A stretch of 36,157 nucleotides of DNA from Hyphomicrobiales bacterium. GTDB taxonomy: Bacteria; Pseudomonadota; Alphaproteobacteria; Rhizobiales; Rhizobiaceae. The stretch's first letter is position 1. Every line of letters starts with the position of its first letter. A model generated the notes under the pieces. It was not told where the DNA came from, did not search any database, and worked only from the letters and a program-made list of their open reading frames with translations. The stretch is from NCBI GenBank assembly GCA_024224595.1, contig JAAENI010000303.1, positions 1-36,157 of the forward strand, written 5' to 3'. The position numbers and the translations under genes are program-made. Positions 1 to 10,462 of this stretch are shown here, piece after piece.

Positions 1-306
1 AGCAGGATCTCCAATGTGGGAAGCAAGATCACAAATTGCCGGACAGGCAACGCGCAGGTTAGAATCGCCAGCAACCTGGGCATGCGTTGTGCATGCGCCA
101 ATTGTGACCTGATTACCATCGACACTAATGCCAGCCAAATTGTCTATTGCAGCTATGTCAATCAGGTCACTGGGTGCCGCCAGACGTTGTTTCATCGTTG
201 GTATTAGGGTTTGCCCTCCAGCGACGAACTTCCCGTCTTCAGCAGAGCCTATCAATGATACGGCTTCATCAGCGGAGGAAGCGCGGTGATACTTTGTTTC
301 ATACAT
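1..306 (-). CDS. FAD-binding (CoxM-like) subunit of xanthine dehydrogenase/CODH-family molybdoenzyme, truncated at window edge
   Basis: Reverse translation from ATG at 306 gives MYETKYHRASSADEAVSLIGSAEDGKFVAGGQTLIPTMKQRLAAPSDLIDIAAIDNLAGI..., with the CoxM FAD motif AGGQTLIP; runs off the left edge. Confidence 0.88.
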   Translation of the reverse strand, partial: MYETKYHRASSADEAVSLIGSAEDGKFVAGGQTLIPTMKQRLAAPSDLIDIAAIDNLAGISVDGNQVTIGACTTHAQVAGDSNLRVACPAICDLASHIGDPA

Positions 307-321
307 GATTATTTGCTCCGT

Positions 322-2664
322 TCACGCATTTAATGCAGCCCAAACCCTGGACGGGGTGGCTGGCATATTAAGGTTATTGTTACCGATTGCATCGGTTATG
401 GCATTGATTACCGCCGGAGGAGAACCAATTGCTCCCGCTTCCCCGCAGCCCTTCATACCCAATGGATTATTCGGGCATATTGTTTCATGGGTTGAAAGAT
501 TATATGATGGAACATCATCTGCCCTGGGCATAGTGTAGTCCATATAACTGGCTGATAACAACTGGCCACTATCGTCGTATACCGCATTTTCCAACATTGC
601 CTGACCGATACCCTGGGTCACACCGCCATGGACTTGTCCTTCAACAATCATCGGATTGATTATACGGCCAAAGTCGTCGGCAGCAACAAACTGAACAATT
701 TCAGTTGTGCCTGTTTCGGGATCAACTTCCACTTCACAGATATAAGCGCCTGCTGGAAAGGTGAAATTGGCAGGGTCATAAAATGCGCCTTCCTTCAGTC
801 CAGGCTCCATTCCTTCCGGCAGGTTGTGGGCCATATAAGCCGCCAGACAGATTTCATGCCAACCCAGAGTTTTGTCTGTTCCGGCGACTTTCACCTCACC
901 ATTTTCAATAACAATGTCCCCTTCATCCGCCTCCATCAGGTGGGCAGCGATTTTCTTGGCTTTAGCTTCAACTTTATCGAGGGCTTTTGAAATCGCCGAC
1001 ATACCAACAGCACCTGAACGGGAGCCATAGGTTCCCATGCCAAACTGAACTTTATCAGTATCACCGTGAACAACCTGAATATTGCCTGTCGGCAGACCGA
1101 ACCGGTCTGAAGCCAATTGGGCAAATGAAGTCTCATGACCCTGGCCGTGGGAATGCGAGCCAGTGAGAATTTCTATCGTGCCAACAGGATTTACACGCAC
1201 TTCTGCGCTTTCCCATAAACCAACTCCTGCTCCAAGAGAGCCAACGGCTGCTGAGGGAGCAATACCACACGCTTCAATATAACATGACATGCCAATACCA
1301 CGTTTTTTACCCCGACTTTCAGCTTCACTTCGACGGGCTGAAAATCCGTCATAATCGGCAGCCTTCATCGCGGCATCCAGCGTTGCGTTAAAATCACCGA
1401 CGTCATAGGCAAATATGACTGGCGTCTGGTGAGGAAACTCGGTAATAAAATTGTTGCGGCGTAGCTCGGCAGGTGAAACACCCAATTCGCGCGCCGCAGT
1501 TTCCATTATGCGTTCTACAACATATGCGGCCTCTGGTCGCCCGGCACCCCGATAGGCGTCTACAGGTGCGGTGTTGGTGTATACTGAACGTACATTGCAA
1601 TGAACGTTGGCAATGTTGTACTGACCAGACAATAATGTTGCGTACAAATAGGTGGGCACGGATGAAGAAAACAGTGACATATAGGCGCCAAGATTGGCAA
1701 TGGTATCAATCTTGAATCCGACGATCTTGTTATTTGCATCAAAACCAATTTTTGCTTTTGTCACATGATCGCGTCCGTGGGCATCTGCCAGAAAAGCCTC
1801 GGTGCGATCGGCCGTCCATTTTACCGGTACGCCGCATTTACGAGAGGCCCATAGACAGACAATTTCTTCCGGATAGACGAATATTTTTGAACCAAATCCA
1901 CCACCAACATCCGGTGCAATCACTCGCAGTTTGTGTTCTGGCGCCACTTGATAGAAAGCGGAAAGTACCAATCTCGCCACATGTGGATTTTGAGAGGTCG
2001 TATGGAGGGTGAAATGTTCTTCTGCTGCGTCATAATTTGCCAATGCAGCGCGCGTTTCCATCGCATTTGGCGCCAGACGGTTATTGGTTATATCCATTTC
2101 GGTGACATGGGCAGCACCGGCAATAGCCGCTTCAACCTTGTCCACGTCTTCACCGATCTCCCAGTCATATATGAGATTACCAGGAGCATTTTCGTGTATT
2201 TGCGGAGCGCTATCGTTCAAAGCTTCAACGGCACTGACTACAACAGGAAGCACTTCATAATCAACAACAACAGCTTCAGCAGCAGCCTTTGCCTGTGCCT
2301 GAGTCGAAGCAATTACCACAGCTACGGCATCGCCGACATAGCGAACTTTTTCTGTTGCCAGAGCACTCCATGCTCCCATATTCATTGGAGAACCATCTTT
2401 TGAATGTATCATCCAACCGCAAATGATATTTCCAATACCGTCCCCGGTTAACTCTTTTCCATCCAAAACACCAACCACGCCAGACATCGCTTCGGCTGCG
2501 GATTTGTCGATTGACTTGATATTTGCATGGGCATGGGGACTTCTCACAAACGCAGCAAAGTGCATATCAGGCACGGTGAAATCATCTGTATATTTACCTT
2601 TACCGGTAATAAATCTTTTGTCTTCCTTGCGAAGCACCCTTGCTCCGATACCTTCTGCTGACAT
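322..2664 (-). CDS. Molybdopterin-binding large subunit, form II CoxL-like (xanthine dehydrogenase family)
   Basis: 780-aa ORF with VGGGFGSK and AYRGAGR motifs typical of form II CoxL/XDH family; flanked by CoxM- and CoxS-like genes. Confidence 0.93.
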   Translation of the reverse strand: MSAEGIGARVLRKEDKRFITGKGKYTDDFTVPDMHFAAFVRSPHAHANIKSIDKSAAEAMSGVVGVLDGKELTGDGIGNIICGWMIHSKDGSPMNMGAWSALATEKVRYVGDAVAVVIASTQAQAKAAAEAVVVDYEVLPVVVSAVEALNDSAPQIHENAPGNLIYDWEIGEDVDKVEAAIAGAAHVTEMDITNNRLAPNAMETRAALANYDAAEEHFTLHTTSQNPHVARLVLSAFYQVAPEHKLRVIAPDVGGGFGSKIFVYPEEIVCLWASRKCGVPVKWTADRTEAFLADAHGRDHVTKAKIGFDANNKIVGFKIDTIANLGAYMSLFSSSVPTYLYATLLSGQYNIANVHCNVRSVYTNTAPVDAYRGAGRPEAAYVVERIMETAARELGVSPAELRRNNFITEFPHQTPVIFAYDVGDFNATLDAAMKAADYDGFSARRSEAESRGKKRGIGMSCYIEACGIAPSAAVGSLGAGVGLWESAEVRVNPVGTIEILTGSHSHGQGHETSFAQLASDRFGLPTGNIQVVHGDTDKVQFGMGTYGSRSGAVGMSAISKALDKVEAKAKKIAAHLMEADEGDIVIENGEVKVAGTDKTLGWHEICLAAYMAHNLPEGMEPGLKEGAFYDPANFTFPAGAYICEVEVDPETGTTEIVQFVAADDFGRIINPMIVEGQVHGGVTQGIGQAMLENAVYDDSGQLLSASYMDYTMPRADDVPSYNLSTHETICPNNPLGMKGCGEAGAIGSPPAVINAITDAIGNNNLNMPATPSRVWAALNA

Positions 2665-2744
2665 GATATTCCTCCCTATTTTTACAAATCTGCCAGCGGA
2701 AACTTGTGTTTTAACGCCGATTCAAATCTGTTGATTACTAAAAC

Positions 2745-3215
2745 TTAAGCCATTACTTTCGCTGCGGCTTCAATCGAACGCACAATATTATGGTATCCGG
2801 TGCAGCGACAAATATTGCCTTCAAGTTCTTGACGGATGGTTTTTTCATCCAGATTGGCACCGCCGTGCCGGTTAATCATGTCAACCGCTGACATTATCAT
2901 TCCCGGTGTGCAAAATCCGCATTGAAGTCCGTGATTTTCCTTGAATGCCGTTTGTACCGGATGAAGGTCACCGCCATTTGCCAATCCCTCAATCGTGGTT
3001 ACCTCACTACCTGAAGCTTGAATTGCCAACATCGTGCATGATTTAACCGCCTTGCCATCTACATGAATAACACAGGCACCGCACTGGGAGGTATCACAGC
3101 CAATATGGGTACCCGTCAGATTTAGATTTTCGCGTAAATAGGCTGAAAGAAGGGTTCGGTCCTCAACGTCAGCGGAAACTTCCTTTCCGTTGACCGTCAT
3201 TTTCACTGTGCTCAT
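2745..3215 (-). CDS. 2Fe-2S small subunit (CoxS-like)
   Basis: Motifs [21 protein letters not shown] and [10 protein letters not shown]...[10 protein letters not shown]; start chosen at [10 protein letters not shown]. Confidence 0.93.
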   Translation of the reverse strand: MSTVKMTVNGKEVSADVEDRTLLSAYLRENLNLTGTHIGCDTSQCGACVIHVDGKAVKSCTMLAIQASGSEVTTIEGLANGGDLHPVQTAFKENHGLQCGFCTPGMIMSAVDMINRHGGANLDEKTIRQELEGNICRCTGYHNIVRSIEAAAKVMA

Positions 3216-3375
3216 TATCTGAATTCCTCCCAAAATTACCATTTCCCTGATTATGCAGTGTGATTAAGCCACAACCAAGCATTATTTTTTGAAAAATACC
3301 AATACACCAGAATAGATAGAGTTTTCACACCCATACGGGTTCAATTCGAATGCAAGAACATTAGAATTTCTTCGT

Positions 3376-3906
3376 TTAAGAGGGGAAGCCAAACCGATTT
3401 TCCTGTTTTAAACCTTTCTTCAGGCTCCAGTAAATCACAGGTAAATAACTCAGTGCTGCCAAACCGTTTACAATCCATGGTAGCCACATGATGGCCAATT
3501 CGGTTATACTCTGGGGAAGCAATGGCGTGACAAAACTATCTGCCAAAAACAGGTAGGCCGATAATCCAACTTCATTTCGAAAATATAAAATCAGGAACAT
3601 TGGAATTGCAAACAACATCCACCACCCTGACTGGCTGACATCATGCAAACGACGAACACTCGCGGTAAGCCATGGCAGAAATAGTAGAAGGCCAACAATA
3701 GTTACCGCATACTTTTCTCTGACATCTTCATTGGGCAGATAACCCAGTGCAGGCGCAATAAACTGGAGATCAATCCAACCAGCGATCATGTAATAAACGA
3801 ATAATAAAGCCAGCCAACGCAAATATTGACTTCTCGACATGCGGCCTTCAAATTGGGCATATTGACGAATGGCAGGAGGAATCAATTTGGGCATATCATG
3901 GTCCAT
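3376..3906 (-). CDS. DUF805-like inner membrane protein
   Basis: Multiple hydrophobic segments plus FEGRMSRSQYLRWL and RRLHDVSQSGWWML, typical of DUF805. Confidence 0.7.
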   Translation of the reverse strand: MDHDMPKLIPPAIRQYAQFEGRMSRSQYLRWLALLFVYYMIAGWIDLQFIAPALGYLPNEDVREKYAVTIVGLLLFLPWLTASVRRLHDVSQSGWWMLFAIPMFLILYFRNEVGLSAYLFLADSFVTPLLPQSITELAIMWLPWIVNGLAALSYLPVIYWSLKKGLKQENRFGFPS

Positions 3907-3970
3907 TGAATTGCAATTAACAGCCGGATTTACTCACATACAATCCAACTAACTAAGAGTCTGTTCCAGA

Positions 3971-4435
3971 TTAGCGAACGGCAAAAATTGCCTCTACTTC
4001 GACACTGACATTTGATGGCAACGCGGCAACTCCAACAGCTGCTCTTGCATGAGCGCCGCGTTCGCCCAAAGCCTGTCCAATGAAATCAGATGCGCCATTT
4101 ATCACTTTTGGCTGATCTCCAAATTCAGGTGTTGAAGCAACAAACCCTCCCAATTTGATGCATTTCACAATGCGTTCCAGATCACCTTCACAAGCGATAT
4201 TAACTTGCGCCAATATGTTGATTGCACAGATTTTTGCCGCAGCAATACCTTCCTCTACGCTTACACCTGCTCCCAATAGTCCCGTCTGGGTAATTGCGCC
4301 ATCTTTCAAAGGAATTTGGCCAGAGACAAATACGAGATCACCATGTCTGACAAACCCAACATAACTGGCTAACGGAGTAGGTGGTTGCGGTAGTACAACA
4401 CCGAGATTCTTGAGGTTTTCTGCAATTGTGCTCAT
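3971..4435 (-). CDS. RidA/YjgF-family protein
   Basis: 154-aa ORF with GDLVFVSGQIPLKDG and HARAAVGVAALPSNVSVEVEAIFAV. Confidence 0.85.
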   Translation of the reverse strand: MSTIAENLKNLGVVLPQPPTPLASYVGFVRHGDLVFVSGQIPLKDGAITQTGLLGAGVSVEEGIAAAKICAINILAQVNIACEGDLERIVKCIKLGGFVASTPEFGDQPKVINGASDFIGQALGERGAHARAAVGVAALPSNVSVEVEAIFAVR

Positions 4436-4481
4436 GGTTTCACTCTATCCAAAATATTGAAGGTTTGATGTCGAATTGTAG

Positions 4482-5588
4482 TTAGCTTAATTCAATATAG
4501 CGTTCAAGATGATGATCGGTGTCACCAAATAGATGATCGATCATAATGATGTGCTTGGCATAATGACTGACGCTGGCTTCCCAGGTCATGGCAATTCCGC
4601 CGTGTATCTGAATTGCCTCTTCTGCAATCTGGCGACCGGCTCGGCCTGTCAAATTCTTGGCAGCCGAACAATGCTTTTCCCGTAAATCGCGATGATCATC
4701 CAGAAACCCGGCAGCATTGATAATTGAAGAGCGCATTTGCTCGAGCTCAATTAACACATCAGCCATGCGATGCTGAAGAACCTGAAATTTTCCGATGATA
4801 ACGCCAAACTGTTTGCGTGTGTGCATGTATTCCACGGTCATATCCTTGGCAATTTCACAGGCTCCCAGACATTGCGAACATACAGCAACAATCGCTCTGG
4901 CATGAGCCAATTCAATCAGAGAAAATGCACTGTCTTTTTCACCCAATAACTTTGCTGGGGAATTGGTGAGCATCACATCGGCAGCTCCATAGCCGTCAAT
5001 CGTGGAATAGGAGCGCAATTCAACACCACTGGCTATTGCGTCTACAAGAAACAGACTGATGCCATGTTCATCTTCAACTGCACCGCTGGTTCTTGCAGAA
5101 ACAATTAATTTGTCGGCAGATCCAGCACCAAGCACGACCGATTTATGCCCATTGACAATCCATTCTTCGCCCTGTTGTCGGGCACTGGAGGTGACATACG
5201 CGAGGTCATAACGACTTCCCGGTTCAGAATGAGCCAATGATATCTGTGTCTGACCGGATATCACGCCCTCAATCAAATCGCTGTCAACGGCAGACAAAAT
5301 TGTTCCAGACAATGCACCGGTAGACAGGAAAGGCTCAACGACAAGCGCTTTGCCCAGTTGTTCAAATACCACCATCAGGTCGTCGCCATGCCCTCCAAAT
5401 CCGCCGACTTCTTCACTAAAAAGTGCGCCTATGATGCCAAGATCAGCGAATTCCTGCCACATCTGGGCGGAGAATCCATGCTCGCTCTGTGAATATTCCA
5501 GGCGTTTTTCAATCGGGTATTTATCGCGCAAAAATTTTTCAAGAGTATCGCTCAGTATGCGGCGATCTTCATTCAAATCAAAATTCAT
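4482..5588 (-). CDS. Acyl-CoA dehydrogenase, probable non-catalytic partner subunit
   Basis: ACAD fold motifs (YMHTRKQFGVIIGKFQVLQHRMAD, IQIHGGIAMTWE); the segment LAHARAIVAV lacks the Glu found in the neighbouring paralog. Confidence 0.88.
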   Translation of the reverse strand: MNFDLNEDRRILSDTLEKFLRDKYPIEKRLEYSQSEHGFSAQMWQEFADLGIIGALFSEEVGGFGGHGDDLMVVFEQLGKALVVEPFLSTGALSGTILSAVDSDLIEGVISGQTQISLAHSEPGSRYDLAYVTSSARQQGEEWIVNGHKSVVLGAGSADKLIVSARTSGAVEDEHGISLFLVDAIASGVELRSYSTIDGYGAADVMLTNSPAKLLGEKDSAFSLIELAHARAIVAVCSQCLGACEIAKDMTVEYMHTRKQFGVIIGKFQVLQHRMADVLIELEQMRSSIINAAGFLDDHRDLREKHCSAAKNLTGRAGRQIAEEAIQIHGGIAMTWEASVSHYAKHIIMIDHLFGDTDHHLERYIELS

Positions 5589-5597
5589 TTTTACGCC

Positions 5598-6794
5598 TCA
5601 CAGACCGAGTTTGGTTTTAGAAATAATTCCACGTTGAATTTCATTGGACCCGGCAAATATAGATAGCTTGCGATTGTTAAAGTAATCCGCGGCAATTGGA
5701 TTGGCATAATCGGGGCCGATAGGACTTTCGTTGTAACCTTCATCAAGGGCTTCTGATACAAATGGCAAAGCATAGGGACCCAGTGCGCGGCGAGCCAAAT
5801 CGTTGATTTCCTGACGAATAACCGTGCCCTTGATTTTTAGCATAGAACTTTCCGGTCCCGGTGCAGCGCCAGAATCAGCCTGAGTCAATACTCTTAGATT
5901 AGTTGTTTTCATCGCTTCTAGATCAATTTCCGCCTTGGCCATGCGAGCGGCAAAGTATGGATCCTGTTTTAACGGGCGACCTGATTTCATCTGGGTTGAG
6001 GCAATCGTTTTGAGATGCTCGAGTGCCGCATTTGAAAAGCCAATCCCTGCTGTTCCTGTACGCTCATGGGTTAAAAGATATTTGGCATAGGTCCAACCCA
6101 TGTTTTCTTCACCAACGAGGTTTTCAACGGGAACTTTCACATCGGTAAAAAATAACTCATTCACTTCATGTTCACCATCTAGCAGAATAATTGGCCGAAC
6201 TTCGATACCGGGCGTTTTCATATCGATCAAAAGAAATGAAATGCCTTCCTGGCGTTTGCCTTCGTTGGACGTTCTGACCAGACAAAATATCCAATCCGCA
6301 TATTGGCCTAATGTCGTCCATGTCTTTTGCCCATTAACAATATAATGGTCGCCCTGACGCTCGGCTTTGGTTTTCAACGAAGCGAGGTCTGAACCCGCTC
6401 CAGGTTCGGAATAACCCTGACACCACCAGTCGGTGCCATCCAGAATGCGCGGCAAATAGTGTGATTTTTGTTGCTCAGTACCGAATTTGATTAATACTGG
6501 AGCCAGCATTCCCAGACCGAAAGGCAATATTCTGGGTGCGCCTGCCCGGCAACATTCCTCTTCAAAAATGTGTTTTTGCACCGCGCTCCAACCGGCGCCG
6601 CCCCATTCAGGAGGCCAACTGGGAGCCAGCCAACCTTTTTCATTCAATATTGTCTGCCACTCCTCATAGTCACGTTTGGTCAGTCTCTTACCATTTTTGA
6701 CCAGATCAGAAATACGTTTCGGGAGTTTGGTTGCAAGAAAATCACGGACCTCGTCACGGTAAGCTATTTCACTTTCACTATATCCCAAATCCAT
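5598..6794 (-). CDS. Acyl-CoA dehydrogenase
   Basis: 398-aa ORF with WCQGYSEPGAGSDLASLKTKAE, GQKTWTT and FAGSNEIQRGIISKTKLGL. Confidence 0.92.
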   Translation of the reverse strand: MDLGYSESEIAYRDEVRDFLATKLPKRISDLVKNGKRLTKRDYEEWQTILNEKGWLAPSWPPEWGGAGWSAVQKHIFEEECCRAGAPRILPFGLGMLAPVLIKFGTEQQKSHYLPRILDGTDWWCQGYSEPGAGSDLASLKTKAERQGDHYIVNGQKTWTTLGQYADWIFCLVRTSNEGKRQEGISFLLIDMKTPGIEVRPIILLDGEHEVNELFFTDVKVPVENLVGEENMGWTYAKYLLTHERTGTAGIGFSNAALEHLKTIASTQMKSGRPLKQDPYFAARMAKAEIDLEAMKTTNLRVLTQADSGAAPGPESSMLKIKGTVIRQEINDLARRALGPYALPFVSEALDEGYNESPIGPDYANPIAADYFNNRKLSIFAGSNEIQRGIISKTKLGL

Positions 6795-6839
6795 TTAAAA
6801 TCTCCTGCCAATAAGTGACTTGCAATTTGTTGATGCACC

Positions 6840-7688
6840 ATGAAATATTGTGAGGCAGAATTCAATCAAGAAAAGAAACGAATGAAGATGAGCGAATTAT
6901 CCGCCCGGCATTTTGATACCGCGCTGGCCAGCAGTAAGCCTTTTTACCTGATCGAATTGATTCAGACCAAAGGATCAACACCACGCGATGCTGGTGCCCT
7001 GATGATTGTTGGACAAGACGAAGTATTTGGCACAATTGGCGGAGGCAGTGCCGAATGGGTGGCTGTTCAAACCGCAAGAGAATTTATAAAGGGAGCAGAA
7101 TTCTTTGATCACCAAACCATTACACTGGGTCCTCATATTGACCAGTGTTGTGGGGGCAGCCTGAAAATAACCTATCATCTTGTGGATGAGGAAATACGTT
7201 CAAGAGCAACCGGTTTTACAAAATCGATATCAGCAAAGGAAGTTGTGATTTTTGGAGCAGGCCATACCGGACTGGCTCTGGCCAATGCGTTGCAACTCCT
7301 GGGTTTGGATATCAAATTAGTTGACACAAGGCCCGAATATGTCGAAGTCATCAAGGATCACAAACTTCTCAACCTTGCATTGCCTGAAGAAGCGGTCAGA
7401 TCCGCCGGGGTTCAATCAGTTTTTGTTATTACCACCCATGATCATTCACTTGATTTTCTAATTACTGCAGAAGCACTTTCCAGAGGAGATGCGTGTTATG
7501 TGGGTATGATCGGGTCAACCACCAAGCGTGCCGTTTTGAAAAGCTGGATGGGTGAACACGATTATGATAATTTACTTGTCGAAAACCTACACTGCCCCAT
7601 TGGCGGTACCCGGGTGAAAAATAAGCAACCGGAAATAATCGCAGCCATGTGCGTCGCCGAAATTTTGTGTGCCATCGAATTGGAGTAG
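6840..7688 (+). CDS. xdhC: XdhC-like molybdoenzyme accessory protein
   Basis: GSTPRDAGALMIV, GTIGGGSAEW, FGAGHTGLALANAL and CPIGG; divergent from the ACAD genes and near a molybdo-hydroxylase operon. True start may be an internal ATG near 6882-6888. Confidence 0.85.
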   Translation: MKYCEAEFNQEKKRMKMSELSARHFDTALASSKPFYLIELIQTKGSTPRDAGALMIVGQDEVFGTIGGGSAEWVAVQTAREFIKGAEFFDHQTITLGPHIDQCCGGSLKITYHLVDEEIRSRATGFTKSISAKEVVIFGAGHTGLALANALQLLGLDIKLVDTRPEYVEVIKDHKLLNLALPEEAVRSAGVQSVFVITTHDHSLDFLITAEALSRGDACYVGMIGSTTKRAVLKSWMGEHDYDNLLVENLHCPIGGTRVKNKQPEIIAAMCVAEILCAIELE

Positions 7689-7714
7689 GTTTGACAGCCT
7701 GAAGTTTGTCGCTC

Positions 7715-8200
7715 TTATTCTACCTGATAAGAGATATCAAAAAAATGTTCTTCCAAATTATTTCCATCTCCACCTCTGTCAACAACCAGAAAATCACTTA
7801 CGCCTTCAAGAGCAGTTAGTGTTGCATGCCAGATATTAGCATGAAAATTGACCCCTTGATTGCCCTTCGCGATGAAAGCATGTGGATGTGCCGGTTTGGC
7901 ATTAACGTCTTCGGCGACAACAACCAAAAATGGTCGAGCATTGAGGGGGATAAATGCTTGGGAACCAAGCGGATGACGCTCCATCATCTTAATTTCTATG
8001 GGGAATTTGAATTCTTCGCCGCGGAATATTGATACCAGTGTACGCGGGTTTTCACCGCGCAATTGCACATCTGCTAAATTATGAAACCTAGTTGTTGTTC
8101 CATTATTGATTTTAAATGATTGAGCACCTTCAGTTTCAACGATATTGCCAAACGGGGCGAAGGCACTCTTGGTCAGCGGCTCAATTTTCAGATGGTTCAT
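7715..8200 (-). CDS. allA: Ureidoglycolate lyase (AllA) family protein
   Basis: [37 protein letters not shown] and [14 protein letters not shown]...[18 protein letters not shown] are AllA-like; start chosen at MNHLK. Confidence 0.82.
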   Translation of the reverse strand: MNHLKIEPLTKSAFAPFGNIVETEGAQSFKINNGTTTRFHNLADVQLRGENPRTLVSIFRGEEFKFPIEIKMMERHPLGSQAFIPLNARPFLVVVAEDVNAKPAHPHAFIAKGNQGVNFHANIWHATLTALEGVSDFLVVDRGGDGNNLEEHFFDISYQVE

Positions 8201-8277
8201 GAACTGACCTGTTTTGGATTTCGATAACACACCAGCTAATATTAGCCGAAATGGGAAGAAGCGGGAAATATCCCAGA

Positions 8278-8733
8278 TTATGATAATCTGGGTGGAATGG
8301 AATAGGTGACCGTCGCCTGGGCGACAATATGCTCATCTTCTACCCCGATAATGTGTAATTCGCAAATTGCCAATCGCTTCCCCAGTTTAATCAAATCGCA
8401 TCGTGCCATCAAATTGCCATGGGGTGGTTTGGAGAGGAAATTGATATTCAGAGAGGTTGTTACCGCTAGAGCAACTTTACCGATATGACCCAAAATGACC
8501 AGATAAGCTGCAACATCAGCCAGAGCAAACATCGTTGGTCCTGAAACAGTTCCTCCGGGTCGCAAATGATGTTCCTCGATTTGCATGGAGACGGCAACGG
8601 AACCGGGAACCAGTTGTTCGACTTTCCATTGATATGAATCTGCCTGTGGAAAGACCTCTTTCACATATTCAGACAATTCTAGTTTGTTTAGCACTAGCGT
8701 GTAGTTTGGATTTGGCTGTAGTGCCACCGACAT
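8278..8733 (-). CDS. PaaI-type hotdog thioesterase family protein
   Basis: [23 protein letters not shown] and [15 protein letters not shown] pattern. Confidence 0.82.
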   Translation of the reverse strand: MSVALQPNPNYTLVLNKLELSEYVKEVFPQADSYQWKVEQLVPGSVAVSMQIEEHHLRPGGTVSGPTMFALADVAAYLVILGHIGKVALAVTTSLNINFLSKPPHGNLMARCDLIKLGKRLAICELHIIGVEDEHIVAQATVTYSIPPRLS

Positions 8734-8741
8734 ATCAGAAC

Positions 8742-9983
8742 CTATTTTGTGTAATCACGTTGATCTTCAATAATCAAACCGTCATTTGGCAAGGATGAAA
8801 CCTGTTCAATCCGACCTTTCATTTTGCAAATTATCGTCAATTTTTGCGCAATGTCCTGCAAATCTGCTTCACCCGAACTGGCGGTGACCTGAAGCGTCAT
8901 CGCATCTCCACCGTCCTGTCTTGAAACTAACAGTCGAGCGGCGCGAATGGACGGGCAGGATTTAACTATTTCGGCCACCTGTTTTGGATCGACAAACATA
9001 CCTTTTATTTTGGTACGTTGATCAGCACGACCCATCCAACCTTTGATGCGCATATTGGTACGACCACAAGGCGATGGCTCGTCCAATATGGCTGATAGGT
9101 CTCCGGTGCCAAAACGAATGAGTGGATAGGCTAAATTAAAATTTGTAACAACCAGTTCGCCGACTTCACCGGCAGGTAGGGGATCATTAGTCCCGGGTCG
9201 CACGATTTCGACAATCAGATCCTCGTTACAAATCATCCCTGGCAATACGACATCATCAACAGCGCTCTCATAGGCGATCACACCCAGATCAGCTGTGGCA
9301 TAGGCCTGCATGACTTTTACACCCCTATTGTTATATTCTTCACGCATTGAGGGAAACAAAGCACCTCCAGATACAATCCCTTTTTTGATTGAAGACAAGT
9401 CCTTAGCCATCTCATTGGCTTTATCCAGAATTGCCTTCAGATAATCCGGTGTCCCCGCGTATGCGTCCGGTTTGATGAATGCCGCGGCTTCAACCTGCAT
9501 CTCGGTATTGCCAATGCCCGCCGGAAAAATACGTGCGCCCATTGCCCGCGCTCCCTCATCCAGGATGAAGCCACCCGGTGTCATGTGGTAAGAAAGCGAA
9601 TTATGCACCAGATCACCTTTCCTAATACCTGCGGCAAAGAATGACCTTGCGGCCATCCATGGATCGATACCCGGTGCCTGGGGTTCCCATACCGGCCCCG
9701 GGGACATGAATATGCGCGAACCATCCAGAAATGAGGTATTGGCAAATCCGCCAAATGGCGGAACGTTTTGTTGTGCCTCCATCAATTCTGCTTTTCGCAA
9801 CACCGGAATTGAAGCCAGCGCCTCTCGTGTTTTGATTGTCGCGCAATCCAGATCTGCAAATCTTTTGCCCCAACTGGCTACTGTCGTCTTGGCTGAAAGA
9901 AGGTATTCAGGTAATCGCGCAAACAAATCCTGTTCTCTGGCTTCAATGCTGCGGGTTTCCAATTCGTCAAAAAACTCGTTCAT
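8742..9983 (-). CDS. Phenylacetate-CoA ligase-like (PaaK-family) AMP-forming enzyme
   Basis: 413-aa ORF with VGELVVTNFNLAYPLIRFGTGDLS and RIKGWMGRADQRTKIKGMFVDPKQVAEI. Confidence 0.85.
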   Translation of the reverse strand: MNEFFDELETRSIEAREQDLFARLPEYLLSAKTTVASWGKRFADLDCATIKTREALASIPVLRKAELMEAQQNVPPFGGFANTSFLDGSRIFMSPGPVWEPQAPGIDPWMAARSFFAAGIRKGDLVHNSLSYHMTPGGFILDEGARAMGARIFPAGIGNTEMQVEAAAFIKPDAYAGTPDYLKAILDKANEMAKDLSSIKKGIVSGGALFPSMREEYNNRGVKVMQAYATADLGVIAYESAVDDVVLPGMICNEDLIVEIVRPGTNDPLPAGEVGELVVTNFNLAYPLIRFGTGDLSAILDEPSPCGRTNMRIKGWMGRADQRTKIKGMFVDPKQVAEIVKSCPSIRAARLLVSRQDGGDAMTLQVTASSGEADLQDIAQKLTIICKMKGRIEQVSSLPNDGLIIEDQRDYTK

Positions 9984-9994
9984 GATTTTCCCTC

Positions 9995-10444
9995 TCAGTA
10001 TTCCGAACGTATAGGCATATATCTGGTAATGGAGGCGGTAATTGTTTCAACATCACCCTCCAGTGCATCAAGGTCAATGGCCAGCGCCTGACCAGTACCG
10101 GCATTAGGCCAAAGATGAACAATGAGTTCAAATTCACTCTCCCTCTGACGCAATAGTATCTCTTTTATCAACTCCCATTCAACCAATCCGCGCCCCCAAC
10201 GTGTATCATTTATCCCTGTTGGCAGGACTGCGAGGACCACTTCATCACGAAAATACTGTAAGGCCATTCTTAACGAAAAGAACGCTAAGAAAATCAGTCC
10301 GGCAATCGCGGTAATGAGATCAGTATTAGGATTTCCGAGTCTCGTAAATACCATCCAGGTCAGACCTGTAACCATGGCAGTAAGGCTTAATGCGACGATC
10401 ATCGCCAACCAGAATTTCGTGCGTGAATAGCGGAATCGATTCAT
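9995..10444 (-). CDS. Small membrane protein of unknown function
   Basis: 149-aa ORF between livF-like and paaK-like genes; two N-terminal hydrophobic segments. Confidence 0.6.
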   Translation of the reverse strand: MNRFRYSRTKFWLAMIVALSLTAMVTGLTWMVFTRLGNPNTDLITAIAGLIFLAFFSLRMALQYFRDEVVLAVLPTGINDTRWGRGLVEWELIKEILLRQRESEFELIVHLWPNAGTGQALAIDLDALEGDVETITASITRYMPIRSEY

Positions 10445-10462
10445 GAAGATCTGTATCGAAAA

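Noticed and set aside
8272-8292. Hairpin CCCAGATTA-TGA-TAATCTGGG overlapping the thioesterase stop codon
   Set aside because: No adjacent T-tract on the transcribed strand; may be a minor attenuator, but evidence is weak.
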